64,000 bases of DNA from Megalobrama amblycephala (Eukaryota > Chordata > Actinopteri > Cypriniformes > Xenocyprididae), in contig NC_063062.1 in assembly GCF_018812025.1 (NCBI RefSeq), positions 7,570,058 through 7,634,057 of the forward strand, read 5' to 3'. This document shows, piece by piece, positions 32,601-39,893 of the stretch. Position numbers and translations under genes: made by a program. The notes beneath the pieces were generated by a model. It searched no databases, was not told the DNA's origin, and saw only the letters and a list, made by a program, of their open reading frames with translations. Within the stretch, counting starts at the first letter, position 1. Every line of letters begins with the position of its first letter.

Positions 32601-35217
32601 TCAAGGTATTTGTAATTGTATTGTTTAATATTGTTTAATAGTTTAGATGTAGTAGAGTTGCTGTCACTGCTTGAAATCAAAAAGACAAGCAAAAAAACAG
32701 AGGACAAAAACACAACATAGCCCTACTGATCACATGTCCACAGTACCTGTAGCTCCACTGAGCGGTTGTACTCTGCTTTGAGAATCTCTCTGACTTTGGC
32801 TTTAGCATATCCAACAGTGGACCCTGGAGGAAACCCTACAACAGAGCAAATATCAAGCTTGATGCTATTCCTAGAGCCTTACATATAAAAAGAACATTAA
32901 AATCAAAAAAAAAAAAAAAGCTTGCATGGTTGAAAATCCAGTTATTGTTTAAGGTGCATCAATGCTTTATCGGTTAAGTCACACATTGATCCTCAAAAAT
33001 TAACAGGAGCACTTTGCTGGTGTAAAAATATGTATACTGTACAGCAAATTCATTTTCAATATGTCTTACCGACTCTGATCAAGTAGGTGTCAGGTTTAGT
33101 GATGTTGCAGAGATACTTCCGGGCAGTGGTTGTTGGAGGGGTTGTGTTTAGGGTTGTGCCTGATGTGTCTTTCGCAGTAGTCACCATTGTGTTGTTGGAG
33201 CTTGTGATAGTAAAAGACGTGACAGTGGTGTCATTATGTAATTCTGGAGAGGACGTGGTTGTAAGGCTACTGATCGGTGTGGTGTTATCGCTATCAGTAA
33301 CCATGGTGTCAGAGGGTGTTCCAGACACGAATCCTTCGTCAGCCATCTCGGTTGAAGGAGGGGAGGAGGTGACATTGAAGGTTGAGCCAGTTGGTAATTC
33401 AGAAACACTGATAGAGCTGGTTACTAAAACAGTGGGAAGTACACTACTAGGAAAGAGGGTCTCTGTTGGGAGTGAGGTGATAATCCATTGGCTGTCATTA
33501 ACAGAAGACATGCCATCTGGTTCTTTAGTCTCTGGAGGTGGGCTAGTCACCAGTAAGGAAGTGTTGTACGCTATAAAAGGTGTGGTAGCCCAATCAGTGG
33601 TTGAGTTTATATCTTCTAATGAAGTTGAAGGGTCAATTGAGGGTGTCAGTGTGAATGACGGCTCCAAATATGGCACTGTAGTATCCGGTAAAACTTCAGA
33701 GGGATCCAGGATAGTGGTGTTAAAAGGCTCAAATCCAGAGATATCCGTTGACGATTCCTCAGTCCAGGAACTGTTACCTGCAGCCTGTAGATCTTCATCA
33801 AACAAAGCTGTTAGCATGTAACTTGGGTCAATGGTGTAGGTTCTAGTGCTCACAATATTTGTGGTGCCCACCGGAATGAAAGAAAAAACACTAGAGGCTG
33901 TCTGATTGGTAGTGTGCTCTGGCAAGCTACCATTGTCCTTCGTCAGCTGGATAGTGTAGTATTCTAAACTGTTCATGTCTGGTAAAAGAACATCAGTGGG
34001 TTGGATGGTAACAGTGCCTGCCCAGTCAGATGCCAACTCTGAGCTCTCGTTGACAGACTGGTTCTGGTTTAAGACATCTGAAGTTGTCGGGACAATAGGT
34101 AGAGAATGGACTCCGGTTGGTTGAATGGTTAAAAGAGATGGAGAAATGGTGTGTCCAAGGTCCGATGTCAAAACACTGGTAAAAACTGGAGGCCTTGATA
34201 TGGTGAAGGGCACAACGTTTGTAAAACTCTGAAAGGTTGTTATGTTTTTGGTTAAGTCAACGTTGGCTCCATCTGATGTTGAATTGCTACTATAACTGGA
34301 ACTTTCAACAAGTTTGCTGGAGAAAGAACTAGTAACACTGGTAGATGAGGGATACATTTGTTTGCTGGAAAATGACATCACCACTCTTGTGGGGAACGTA
34401 GTGTCATAGGTCTCAGAGTTTGAGTCCTCAAAGTCATACACATCAGATGGGAGATTGGAAACCAGCGAGTAGTCGTTACCTTCAGATCCCATGAAGGACA
34501 TTGTTTCTACGTAATCTCCAGAACCATAGTCCACATCCATGGTGTTTGTTGGGAAAAAGTCTTCGGGTGGACCCATAGTTTGCTCGACAGACGCTGAAGT
34601 CATTGTATATATGAAAACCACATTACTTGGCTCTAACTGCTGATAGCCTGGTTGGATATTTGGGTAATGGCTGGCTTGTAACTGAAGGTCTCGTATTCTG
34701 CTGGATGGTTCCAATTGGTTTCCAAAAGGAACATTAGTGTCACTGGCTCCCACTGTCCCATACTGTGTTTGAGGGGAAGGAATGGGATATTCATCAGGAA
34801 TTTTCAAAGAAGAATTTTGTCCAACTGAAGGCAAGCTAGAAGGCACAGATGAATCTGTTGCCTGTGAGATTTGGGGAGCTGGGCTGATACCAGACCAAGA
34901 TAAGGGCACATTACGGAATGTAGGCACTGGAGAATTTAGTTGTCGAGGTTGTCTGGAGGAACCTCTGTGAATAGATCCAACTGCCTCTCCAGACTTTAAG
35001 GAACGTAAAGGAGGTGTGGCAAGAGGCTCTGGGATAGTGGCAGAGTTCAGGGAGTAAGTGAATACTGATCCAGTGTTGAAATTGTGATTGTAATTCTCTG
35101 TGGATTTGGATGAATCCGAACTAGGTGAAAGAGAAAATCCAGACAAGGCGGTGGATGCATTATGCAGCACTTCCATCGAAGACTCATTTGGCATGTTTGG
35201 AGCCTCCAAAGGCCAGA
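1..35217 (-). CDS. kiaa1549: KIAA1549-family type I membrane protein (17 visible exons, both ends incomplete)
   Basis: Gene-level entry; exons are listed separately. The joined exons (33070-35217, 32747-32835, 31674-31842, 31423-31553, 30404-30593, 30187-30246, 29045-29190, 26187-26364, 23585-23769, 15788-15993, 11105-11241, 7561-7766, 7155-7384, 6791-6935, 4250-4576, 205-346, 1-31) give about 1,573 codons with every intron phase matching and no stop. Order: mucin-like Ser/Thr/Pro region (residues 1-710), conserved membrane-proximal ectodomain (about 710-1050), one transmembrane helix (about 1055-1077) followed by YWKLCRTDKLEFQPDT, then a basic tail. Tail motifs SSASIFEHVDRMSRP, DRLITTDSDGTYR, PPQPSIEEARQQMHSLLDDA and ARPRPVGGTTG agree with KIAA1549 as I remember it and favour it over KIAA1549L. 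Known of the family: human KIAA1549 is the 5' partner of BRAF fusions in pilocytic astrocytoma and is linked to retinitis pigmentosa; its biochemical role is unsettled. The signal-peptide exon and C-terminus are not in view. Confidence 0.9.
205..346 (-). CDS. kiaa1549: kiaa1549 visible exon 16
   Basis: 142 nt, phase 0 in, 1 nt carried over; acceptor ctacagacag before GGTTTG (the first AG, four bases upstream, would break the frame), donor ACTACAG followed by gtatga. Encodes GLGSGFIPSGEALPVEQLQ, PESLYTGRGGLTDDLPSS, ARPRPVGGTTG. The last motif matches the KIAA1549 C-terminal tail. Confidence 0.88.
597..909. mobile_element. Fold-back MITE (ttcacccaaaa termini)
   Basis: Palindromic element of about 310 bp. 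The left arm (atagttcacccaaaa, later ctttgttctgctgaacacaaa) is matched in reverse by the right arm (ttgtgtacagcagaacaaag, then ttttgggtgaactat). Relatives occur at 17274-17464, 20499-20663, 24867-25593 and 36150-36231. It resembles Angel-like fold-back elements of fish. Confidence 0.7.
1089..1228. repeat. Poly-C tract and AT microsatellite
   Basis: A run of about 11 C near 1089-1099, then AAAAT repeats and an (AT)n tract from about 1163 to 1228. No gene content. Confidence 0.85.
2672..2702. repeat. Poly-A tract (31 nt)
   Basis: Uninterrupted run of A on the plus strand with no SINE-like body recognised upstream. Confidence 0.9.
3544..4228 (-). mobile_element. TTAA-target non-autonomous element, family T2 (copy 1)
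   Basis: Ends TTAAAGGTCCCGTTCTTCG and its inverse, each with TTAA. A near-identical inverted copy is at 16511-17189. The minus strand carries the short frame MSLILPYQFEPESDPVIGL followed by RDENNSVSTTW. TTAA targets with AGG termini favour a Kolobok-like superfamily over piggyBac; this is inference because no transposase is present. Confidence 0.75.
4250..4576 (-). CDS. kiaa1549: kiaa1549 visible exon 15: proline-rich tail segment
   Basis: 327 nt, phase 0 both ends; acceptor attttgcag before TCGGAC, donor ACTGGG followed by gtaaga. Encodes SDPDQGPEHHTPSPTDD, a proline run (PPPGHPPPPPPYL), PPQPSIEEARQQMHSLLDDA, FALVSPSSQ, then more proline-rich sequence to LNPYTG. The core PPQPSIEEARQ-MHSLLDDAFALV is near-invariant in the family. 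The donor lies only 21 nt from the TTAA element at 3544-4228. Confidence 0.94.
4627..4678. repeat. (AT)n microsatellite
   Basis: About 50 bp of uninterrupted TA/AT repeats. Confidence 0.95.
4846..5671. mobile_element. MITE with CGTCGCTG termini and ATTT duplication
   Basis: 826 bp. The left end CGTCGCTGCCCGATGAAA and the right end are inverted repeats of about 32 bp with few mismatches, both continuing into cgtatgtcca / tggacatacg. It interrupts a dispersed repeat: the flanks rejoin as ctcaagaaac-ATTT-attcctattttcaacgttgaaa. ATTT is present on both sides. Superfamily unknown. Confidence 0.7.
6791..6935 (-). CDS. kiaa1549: kiaa1549 visible exon 14
   Basis: 145 nt; acceptor gttttgcag before CAACCG, donor TATGTG followed by gtcagt (phase 0). 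Encodes NRGKRSPKQRRKQQMNGDL, then TDADRDRLITTDSDGTYRK and YPGVNNIAYV. The R-R-K-x-Q-x-N-G and DRLITTDSDGTYR motifs identify KIAA1549 rather than its paralogue, as far as I remember the two proteins. Confidence 0.93.
7155..7384 (-). CDS. kiaa1549: kiaa1549 visible exon 13
   Basis: 230 nt, phase 0 in, 2 nt carried over; acceptor ctcctccag before ATCCAG, donor AAAGG followed by gtaaaa. Encodes IQVALRHKSEIEHHRNKIR, LRAKRKGHYDFPAMDDLI, then QDRIYQKAQMQIDKILDP and LYTEPKKG. The basic helical stretch HKSEIEHHRNKIRLRAKR-GHY is the best-conserved part of the tail. This exon is absent from any long ORF on its strand and was read from splice signals. Confidence 0.94.
7561..7766 (-). CDS. kiaa1549: kiaa1549 visible exon 12
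   Basis: 206 nt; acceptor ccttatag before GTCCAC, donor AAAGAG followed by gtaccc (phase 0). Encodes PPPMNGMDEPLSSASIFEHV, DRMSRPTDGPKRLPNKIQLI, AMQPMPALPLPSP and ENTKLNKE. SSASIFEHVDR-SRP and P-KIQLIAMQP are conserved in KIAA1549 tails. Confidence 0.93.
7828..8365 (+). repeat. Dispersed repeat family R1 (ttcaaaagtttggggtcag)
   Basis: Begins attcaaaagtttggggtcag and runs through motifs tattcagcaagaatgc, ggaaaccat-type, gaaggatcatgtgacact and tgagcataagagact. Further copies: 18848-19330 (+), 23812-24305 (-), 29330-29600 (-), 4680-5800 (-, split) and 44952-45270 (+, split). A common cyprinid dispersed element; class not determined. Confidence 0.75.
10343..10952 (+). mobile_element. TTAA-target element, family T3 (copy 1)
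   Basis: 610 bp; left end TTAAAGGTGCTAAAGAGGAT, right end ...ctctctatcacctttaa. Carries two tandem-like GC-richer units (ttggccctctgg...cttgtcaatcactgcc...gacgttccttgtg, near 10526 and 10586). Other copies: 57698-58240 (+) and 60451-60948 (-). Confidence 0.75.
11105..11241 (-). CDS. kiaa1549: kiaa1549 visible exon 11
   Basis: 137 nt; acceptor tccttag before GATTTC, donor AAATG followed by gtaagt. Encodes ISPSEGDSIGSDPPSERGS, PEEGMRPAGLPTDPKQSRK, VAVNGLN. Acidic/Ser-rich cytoplasmic segment aligning with the family's R-x-S-P-S-D/E-x-D-S region; phosphorylation is possible but only inferred. Confidence 0.88.
12233..14284. mobile_element. TTAA-target element, family T4, interrupted
   Basis: Left ttaaagggggtccttgatta, right ...gcattataggtcccctttaa, imperfect inverted ends with TTAA. 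Removing the hAT at 12580-13739 leaves roughly 0.9 kb. Its internal text (ctttagttagtgtgtaatgttg, caaagttcaatgcaaagg) is related to family T2. The minus strand at 13910-13965 reads ITLFKPESDTDGEIQEEV, similar to the T2 relic. Confidence 0.65.
12580..13739. mobile_element. hAT non-autonomous element with 8-bp duplication
   Basis: 1,160 bp; perfect 13-bp inverted ends TAGGGTTGCCACC. The 8-bp flanks CGCCGGAC at 12572-12579 and 13740-13747 are identical, diagnostic of hAT-type integration. No transposase frame. The intact duplication suggests a fairly recent insertion. Confidence 0.9.
14532..15518 (+). mobile_element. TTAA-target element, family T1 (copy 1)
   Basis: About 987 bp; left TTAAAGGTGCCCTCGAATG, right ...gttcgatggcacctttaa. 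Contains the palindrome of CCGACTGTTAC and its complement near 14705, and catgcatgcc units near 15210. Other copies: 42558-43534 (+), 49578-50547 (-), 52862-56057 (+, interrupted) and 63090-64000 (-, cut by the window). Confidence 0.85.
15788..15993 (-). CDS. kiaa1549: kiaa1549 visible exon 10: juxtamembrane tail
   Basis: 206 nt, phase 0 in, 2 nt carried over; acceptor ttctttag before CTGCAG, donor GGCCA followed by gtaagt. Encodes LQAPSVKGFDFAKLHMGQ, HSKDDLMVIQEPLPLPVP, then PKSKDSSKASRNGQRRRGQ. SVKGFDFAK-H-GQH-KDD is strongly conserved in the family. A second AG six bases in (ctgcag) could drop Leu-Gln. Confidence 0.94.
16511..17189 (+). mobile_element. TTAA-target element, family T2 (copy 2, inverted to copy 1)
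   Basis: About 679 bp; left TTAAAGGTCCCGTTTTCCG, right ...cgaagaacgggacctttaa. The plus strand has a 103-codon open frame (16684-16995) including LPYQFEPESDPVIGL. Nearly the same sequence is inverted at 3544-4228. The frame lacks a recognisable domain beyond that motif. Confidence 0.8.
18519..18676 (-). other. Candidate Glu/Lys-rich cassette exon B in the same intron
   Basis: Acceptor tract cttattatcaccctc...aaatcag precedes an open frame KPARSLKKKESI, about 12 glutamates, MAKEEPKKAVKKPLPYRMRR, PE, then donor gtatct. It is phase 0 at both ends, so it could be inserted between QRQK (exon 23585-23769) and LQAPSVK (exon 15788-15993) without changing frame. The upstream sequence is also open for about 30 codons. 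No recognised domain; a low-complexity chance ORF is the alternative. End coordinates are approximate to a few bases. Confidence 0.25.
19731..19908. mobile_element. hAT MITE (CAGGGATGGGCAA), copy 1
   Basis: 178 bp with inverted ends cagggatgggcaa / ttgcctatccctg and identical 8-bp flanks GTCTACAG at 19723-19730 and 19909-19916. The interior includes ggtcctggag and gttggagctaaactctgcag. The sister copy is at 45038-45231. Confidence 0.9.
20014..20135 (-). other. Candidate Glu-rich cassette exon A in the intron after the TM exon
   Basis: Same strand as kiaa1549. A branch-point-like cttaac and a cctcctcctcattacag acceptor precede an open frame starting at phase 0, KSIPVIQRSMTPVKSKELL, then DSSD and about 13 glutamates, ending at an AAG/gtgaag donor (phase 2). 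The upstream exon ends at phase 0, so entry would be in frame; exit is not in frame with exon 15788-15993 or candidate B using this donor. The Glu run is a GAA/GAG simple repeat, so chance is possible. No homology recognised. Confidence 0.25.
21249..22864 (+). mobile_element. Tc1/mariner transposon, full length but inactive
   Basis: 1,616 bp with inverted ends of roughly 220 bp. Each end carries an outer GTATTCAGACCCCCTTAA-type site and an inner GTATTCAGACCCTTTGCT site, the IR/DR layout of fish Tc1 elements. The outermost bases are CAGTGGGTACGGAAA. The right flank keeps TA (22865-22866); the left flank reads AA, so the TA duplication is damaged. Confidence 0.95.
21627..22619 (+). pseudogene. 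Tc1-like DD34E transposase, inactivated
   Basis: Would catalyse cut-and-paste transposition at TA. Residues 13-55 form the first paired-type helix-turn-helix (LPEELRDRIVARHRSGQGF onward), 60-125 the second DNA-binding half, about 150-280 the catalytic core. The first catalytic Asp is replaced by Asn (LWSNETK, residue 152); D244 (QQDND) and E279 (NPIEHLW) remain, 34 residues apart. DND is followed by S instead of the usual P, and GGGSSIMLW has an extra Ser. The spacing before LWSNET looks shorter than in active relatives. Near 22526 one base is missing (gaactgagagg), so from residue 300 the frame shifts; the other frame reads ERICKEEWQRIPKSRCEKL and on to TKY-stop, the normal C-terminus. The ATG at 21627 fits the usual start. 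Confidence 0.93.
23585..23769 (-). CDS. kiaa1549: kiaa1549 visible exon 9: transmembrane helix
   Basis: 185 nt; acceptor atgttcag before CTGTGG, donor CAGAAG followed by gtgaga (phase 0). A polar linker (EKQASPPSDTEKTN) leads into the membrane segment IIVGVVVPVVVVVIIITILY, followed by basic WKLCRTDKLEFQPDT and IQQRQK. The positive residues after the helix fit a type I orientation with the tail in the cytoplasm. YWKLCRTDKL-FQPDT is a hallmark of the KIAA1549 family. Confidence 0.95.
23770..26186 (-). other. kiaa1549: Intron between visible exons 8 and 9
   Basis: R1 repeat copy (23812-24305, minus), a hAT-like terminus fragment (24590-24665: gtagggatgcaccaatactg) and a fold-back MITE 24867-25593. 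25594-26180 shows nothing recognisable. Confidence 0.8.
24867..25593. mobile_element. Fold-back MITE, long form
   Basis: Left ggttagttcaaccaaaaatg, right tttttgggtgaactaaccc: inverted ends. The interior (cagcgaacataaacagaagc, aaacgtgctgcgtaac, aagtctcttcagaaa) is shared with 35510-36231, defining a longer subfamily. Confidence 0.7.
26187..26364 (-). CDS. kiaa1549: kiaa1549 visible exon 8
   Basis: 178 nt, phase 0 in, 1 nt carried over; acceptor ttgttcag before ATTGTA, donor GCACAGC followed by gtgagc. Encodes IVQTTRLVGPDNPLEIIYF, VEGANGQRLPAATTANMLN, then SLDVQHAAIIMGYRVQGILA. The segment with I-Y-F-V-E and M-G-Y-R-V-Q-G-I-L-A-Q-P is the last conserved ectodomain block before the membrane. 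Confidence 0.92.
26365..29044 (-). other. kiaa1549: Intron between visible exons 7 and 8
   Basis: A MITE with ctcaccctcaagccatcctagg / ggcttgagggtgagtaaat arms spans about 26630-27666, with AT-rich sequence between the arms; relatives are near 29710-30125 and 62875-63089. 27960-28060 has another arm-like fragment. 28100-28980 shows no exon. Confidence 0.7.
29045..29190 (-). CDS. kiaa1549: kiaa1549 visible exon 7
   Basis: 146 nt; acceptor ttgttcag before TGTTGT, donor GTGCAG followed by gtttgt. Encodes VLLGVLDPRASDKIFQATI, then ERRLALLLGDALGTGRRFKR and ATSVGNNSVQ. It contains a helical region and a basic RRFKR segment; I do not assign a cleavage role to that segment. Confidence 0.9.
29330..29665. 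repeat. R1 repeat fragment and (AT)n microsatellite
   Basis: Minus-oriented R1 sequence (cagtgtcacatgatccttc, ttattatcaatgttgaaa) followed by about 55 bp of (AT)n at 29610-29665. Confidence 0.85.
30187..30246 (-). CDS. kiaa1549: kiaa1549 visible exon 6 (60-nt exon)
   Basis: Very short exon found by splice signals and phase, not by ORF length. Acceptor accattag before CTTTCC, donor AGAACAG followed by gtactg. Encodes (P)FHYPALNTTQLLRSSWVRT. It joins QIAEP of the exon before to VLLGVLDPR of the exon after in the correct frame (2 nt + 19 codons + 1 nt). Confidence 0.88.
30404..30593 (-). CDS. kiaa1549: kiaa1549 visible exon 5
   Basis: 190 nt, phase 0 in, 1 nt carried over; acceptor ttttgtag before ATTTTA, donor GCAGAAC followed by gtgagt. 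Encodes ILNITLSPVGMAAQQQKV, PVEITFAVRDIRGYVPGTEV, then LNMVEYSYYLGFPVRQIAEP. The alternation of strand-like and helix-like segments and the Y-L-G-x-P-V-x-Q-I-A-E-P end match the family. The ATG within GMAAQQQ is internal, not a start. Confidence 0.92.
31423..31553 (-). CDS. kiaa1549: kiaa1549 visible exon 4
   Basis: 131 nt; acceptor ttttgcag before TACTTC, donor GTAAAT followed by gtaagc. Encodes VLQFVPSHVDVRMCTF, then SEQTEKGLITALAEVRRR and STNFTVN. QFVP and the E-K-G-L-x-T-A-L helix are conserved family motifs; NFT is a sequon. Confidence 0.9.
31674..31842 (-). CDS. kiaa1549: kiaa1549 visible exon 3
   Basis: 169 nt, phase 0 in, 1 nt carried over; acceptor gtcatag before GTAGTG, donor CACACAG followed by gtacac. 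Encodes VVKAPPDFVFRAVSGTVVY, then TAISVINALRIS and a Ser-rich run to GLQYHVHT. Part of the conserved extracellular region of the DUF3827 family (the motif VYTAISVIN is shared). Confidence 0.9.
31843..32746 (-). other. kiaa1549: Intron between visible exons 2 and 3
   Basis: About 900 bp of AT-rich sequence with a T-run near 32416-32432. A plus-strand 104-codon frame (31845-32159) has no recognisable feature. Nothing else seen. Confidence 0.8.
32747..32835 (-). CDS. kiaa1549: kiaa1549 visible exon 2
   Basis: 89 nt; acceptor gttgtag before GGTTTCC, donor CTACAG followed by gtactg. Encodes FPPGSTVGYAKAKVREILK and then AEYNRSVELQ. The carried G plus GG makes the Gly joining YLIRV to FPPGS. It matches the family's conserved stretch in which a helix with K-x-x-I/V-x-x-I-L precedes the sequence N-R-x-V-E-L. 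Confidence 0.9.
33070..35217 (-). CDS. kiaa1549: kiaa1549 visible exon 1: mucin-like ectodomain
   Basis: 2,148 nt: 2 nt completing a codon, 715 codons, 1 nt carried over. The acceptor has a strong pyrimidine tract ending ccttag before TCTGG; the donor is GTCG followed by gtaagaca. The protein is dominated by Ser, Thr and Pro with many N-x-S/T sequons (for example NESS, NHNF, NTTI, NDTT), as expected of a heavily glycosylated extracellular stalk. An acidic stretch DVDYGSGDY lies about a third of the way in. The exon ends YLCNITKPDTYLIRV, where the conserved membrane-proximal region starts. The open frame continues upstream of the acceptor to an ATG (MDFFVFVCSLV), but that part looks like intron. 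Confidence 0.93.
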
Positions 35218-35509
35218 CTAAGGAACACACAAAGACAAAAAAATCCAATAAATGAAATTATCTGATGAAATGTAGAACTATAGAAATAGCAATAAAACTA
35301 TATGGAAAACAGTTAATTGAACAAATCAATGCAGATATCTGCCTTATCAATGCAATTTAACGTACGTATCTGTAATAGTTCTAAAAGGCTTTATGAACAA
35401 AAATGTTCAAAAATAGAATTGGCCTTAATTAAGATTATACACTTATATACACATTATAATATTTAGCCTGTGATGTTAAAATGCTTTACATTATTATTAT
35501 TTTTGACAA

Positions 35510-36231
35510 CGGACCTCATTCATGAAACGAGCAGAACAAATTTTTGTGTAAATCACTTGTAAAGCTGTTCTGACGTAAAATTTCAGAATCATGAAAGTGT
35601 TCATTTCATAAGCAGTGATTTTGCTAATTGTGCATGAGTGTGCATGCGTGCTTTACTTATGAATGATTGGAATTCATTAACATACACACATTTAACTATC
35701 AAATCTGAGGTTTACAAAGCGAAGAGTTTTTGGGAAGGTCTATTTTATGCCCAAATTATTCAGAATTTATGAAAAGTTTCATGAATGAAGCTCAACTTAA
35801 CCTGAATGACGCACAAGAACAAACCTCTTCAGGAAGTTCAAACGTGCTGCCTAACCAACGAGGTTTATTCTCGTGTGTTACGCAGCAAGTTCAGGTTAGA
35901 CTGAGCATCTGCTTATGTTCGCTGATCAATGTTTACATGTGAGTAAAAGCCGAAATTAAATCTAATAAAAAGCTATCGAGTCTCTTCAGAAAATTTGGAC
36001 TAAACCGCTCAATTCATATGAATTAGTTTTACGATCTCTTTATGAACATTTTGAAGCATCAAAGCGGTCATTCGAAGGCAATCAATGGATGAACAGACAT
36101 CTCTCAGATTTCATCAAAAAGATCTTCATTTGTGTTCTGAAGATAGTCTTACGAAAGTCTGACGAGTGTGGAACGACATGAGGGTTAGTAATTGATGACA
36201 GAATTTTCATTTTGGGGTGAGCTAACCCTTT
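35510..36231. mobile_element. Fold-back MITE, long form (left end eroded)
   Basis: The right end cattttggggtgagctaaccc and the interior (aaacgtgctgcctaacc, ttatgttcgctgatcaatg, tctcttcagaaaat) match the element at 24867-25593. The left terminus is not clear. Confidence 0.55.
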
Positions 36232-37385
36232 AATCACAGTAAAACCCAAAGCAGTGTGAGATTACTGGATATTTTTTCACAGAGTTACATCAAAAAGTTT
36301 GAGTGAGGACTTTCATCATGCCATTGTGCCCAGATGCTTCAAGGCTTTTTCTCCTGCATAAGTCACATTGTCGTGATTACCCGAGTCACAATCTCACACA
36401 TGTGCAGGTGGTTTGGAATGTGCCAAGGCCATGAAACAGGAGAGTATTTAAATAATTAAGCGTGCCACTTTCAAGAAGGATTCCTGAAAGCAGTATCGGC
36501 CTCTCTGGTTTATATTCCACTATACGTTTTATAAACTTTCCATTTGCATTGCTTTTTACGGTGGGTGCTGAGGTTGGGCATAAAAGCTGGCAGTGTTTGG
36601 CCTGATATTCAGAAGCAGCTGCACAGTAATGAAATGACCCATTCTGAGACCATGGATAGAGAGCAAAGGTGAGGAGCTTCTTAATGAAGCATGAGCAAAA
36701 CAGTCTTAAGCACTATACGGATGTGACTAGTTTTCCAATAGGAGGTTAGGTAAATTCATTTTAACCTGTGTCAAATAATAATAAAATCAAATTTTCATTG
36801 TGCTACCTGGTGCACTTTATGGATTTAGACATATTTACTATTTCACAGTATTGTGAGGTAAATATTGCAATACTTGATCACAAATGTTGTGCAATAAATA
36901 AATAAATAAATGAATATTAAGCTAGATTTCACACATGCAGTGTGATTTTTTCCAAATAAAACAATTTCTAACAAAAATAATGTAATACCATGACCTAAAT
37001 TTCAATATAATATCATAATAGGATGATTTGCAAAGTGATCAATGTGAAACTAGGTCAATGCATATCCTGAGATGATTTACAAATTACATCAAACTAATTT
37101 TTCATTCATGCTACGTGTTTTGCCATTTATATTCAAATGCTTATGCTGGCACAGCCAGTCATCTGCAACAAATCATATACATTGCGACTCAAGGTTCAAA
37201 AGACATCATAGTGAAACTCATAACATGAATATGAGTAATAGAAAAATAGTAAACGTTCAACAACGTCTTGGATTCAAATCATAAACCAGATGGATTTGTG
37301 ATTCAGGAATAACTGACATCACTCAGCCTTCTGATGAATTCCCCCTGACACATAGGCTTCATACAGATGACTTGTTTATCCCACA

Positions 37386-37389
<4 letters not shown>

Positions 37390-37457
<68 letters not shown>

Positions 37458-37535
37458 AAGGACATGAATATAAGAGCATGCTTTCATATAAAACTCTGGC
37501 TCTGTTATGCAAAAAAAAAAAAAAAAAAAAAAAAA
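37390..37535. repeat. (AT)n microsatellite and A25 tract
   Basis: About 65 bp of AT repeats at 37390-37454, then a run of about 25 A at 37511-37535. Confidence 0.95.
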
Positions 37536-39893
37536 GCATTAGAGAAATATCCATAGTGTGAGCCAAGTCCACTGACCACTTTAAAGATGATGAAAAGCAA
37601 GAGGGAGAACAAATCTGTGACTACAATGAAGCTGCAAATAAGAAACAGCTTTTTGGCATTATGTAATTTACTTTTTATCAAATATACATCACACAACAGC
37701 AATGCGCAAAAGAAACATCTTATGCTACATTAATCAGGTCAGTATGCTCTGAGTTTGGGCTTCTTAAGAGTAAATAGTACTTTGATAGTATATGAGGCCG
37801 CGTTACTGCCTGGGCCAAGTGTTTGAAGCCCCTATAAAGCAGGCGGCTGTGTAAAACAATGATCAACTAAATAACAGAGAAAGAGAACCTGAAGCAGAAG
37901 AATGAGAAACAGTTGTTAGACCTTAATGGCAGCAAGAAAAAAGTCTCAAAGACACCATCACTCAATGTTGTTACTATTAGCTAAATTAAAATGATTAATC
38001 TTATGACTAATATGATGACAACGGCTTAATGTTTCTTGTATGAATTATATTACATACATGCACCATGTAAATTATATAGCCAACTTTATTATTTACCAAA
38101 TATTATATGTTCAGTTTAGCTACTTACATCCTATCGCACAGTTTTATTAACTGAAGCGTTGCGCTGGAATTAGCGCTCAGCAGCTTCTGTGAACATAAAT
38201 CCCACCTACTTTGATTTGATTGGTCATGTTAAACATTTTGACATTGACTAGCACTATCTGACCACTGACGCAGCTCAGATGAGAATTTTGGTTATCGGTG
38301 TTGCTCAATATCCTTGCAGCACCAAAGTAGAATTAATATTATTCAATTATTTCACAACCTTTTCTATATACTTTTCAGAAAAATAAACCTCAATGGTAGG
38401 TACGGCCCTAATTGGAAATGATATACAATAAATATATTTTGTTCACAAATGATATTTACATTGATTTTTCTTTGTTTTCTTCATGGCAATATTTGTCTCA
38501 TATTTCATCTTAAGTTTGTATGCAAGCGTCTGCATAATGGCTAATTTTAGTACCTTAAAATTCAGACATTTTAAATAAAGTTCATACATTTAAAAAATAT
38601 TAAACTATAAGCTTAAAAAGGGAGAATTCCTCACATTTTTATTTAAAAAAAAAAAAAGTTTAAAAAAGGAATAGTCGCAAACTATAGTCACTAGCTTAAA
38701 AGACAAGCAATTTATCTACGTTTTTGAAAGGCCATACAAAAAGCTTTATAATCTTCATACCTTTAGCTTACTTTTTATGCATTATGATTTGGGACACTTA
38801 ATACATTAAATCTTCCATACTATTTATTATATATAGTATGCAGATTGGAACACAGTATACAGTATCTCACAATGTAAAGCAATGTTGGTGTAAAGTTTAT
38901 TATTAAAGCAAAATTATGGCATTTCATCTGCATGATTGATAAAGCTCTAAATCTCACAGGAATTATCAATATCCACAGTTTGATGAATGAGTCTCTTTGA
39001 GAGGGAAGGCGACAGTCATTAATTAGTCTTTTTACTGTGGCAATAAGTGGTTTAAATGGCACACGGGTGAATACTAATGTGCTCAACTATCTCAACCAAA
39101 CATCAATTGCTGATCCACCTTTTCTCAGGTCACTGAGCAAGACTAAAGTTAACAAACAGGACAGAAGAGGCACAGATTACCTGACCTCTGACCTCATTGG
39201 ATGAACGTTCGGACATTTAGATTTCTATTCGGAGACCCCTATTCCCTCTGGAGAAATTCAATAAAACATTAAAGCCACAACCACCCATGTTTTTCTGTGC
39301 TAGGCCAATCAAAATGGGCTGTTGACCCAGTTTTGAAAACACTACAACTGCAAGTCATGTAACACATCCATGACTGACAAGCAAAGCAGTGGACTCTTGT
39401 CCCTTAGCACTAGTCTTTATTCTCAACAAGAAAATGACTCCAGTTAAGTCAATCAAAGACCTGCAGAAAGCAGATCAGTCCAATCTGTACGCTACTATTA
39501 TTTCTGTCATGACAACTCTCTGAGTGTTTGGCATGGTAATGGATAAGACAATGCTGATATGTTTGTTCTTGGCGGAATAGATCTGCTACACTGCTGCTGC
39601 TGCAGAGCAAGTACAGGATTGCTACTGCCAATACATACACAACACACTGATGTGAGCAAGAAAGACATGCTGCTGTCGTACAATATAGCATACATTAATT
39701 ACCCATAGCAGATCTATACAGGTGGAGCTGGGGAAGGTGGAGGGTTTCTGAAATGTAAGCAAATATAATAGGTGGGCTAAACATTTTGCCAATAAAATAT
39801 GTATATATATCATATACAGTTTAAATCCCTATGTATATGAACATTAGTCTGACCCTTGATAACATAAGCAAAATAGAATCAAAAAGACATTTA

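Noticed and set aside
33087..33821. 244-codon plus-strand frame
   Set aside because: It is the antisense shadow of the Ser/Thr-rich exon; its Val/Ser-rich composition follows from the complementary codons.
35218..35248. MDFFVFVCSLV as the true N-terminus of the large ORF
   Set aside because: The stretch is a strong pyrimidine tract ending in ttag and the family needs an upstream exon in phase; kept only as an alternative.
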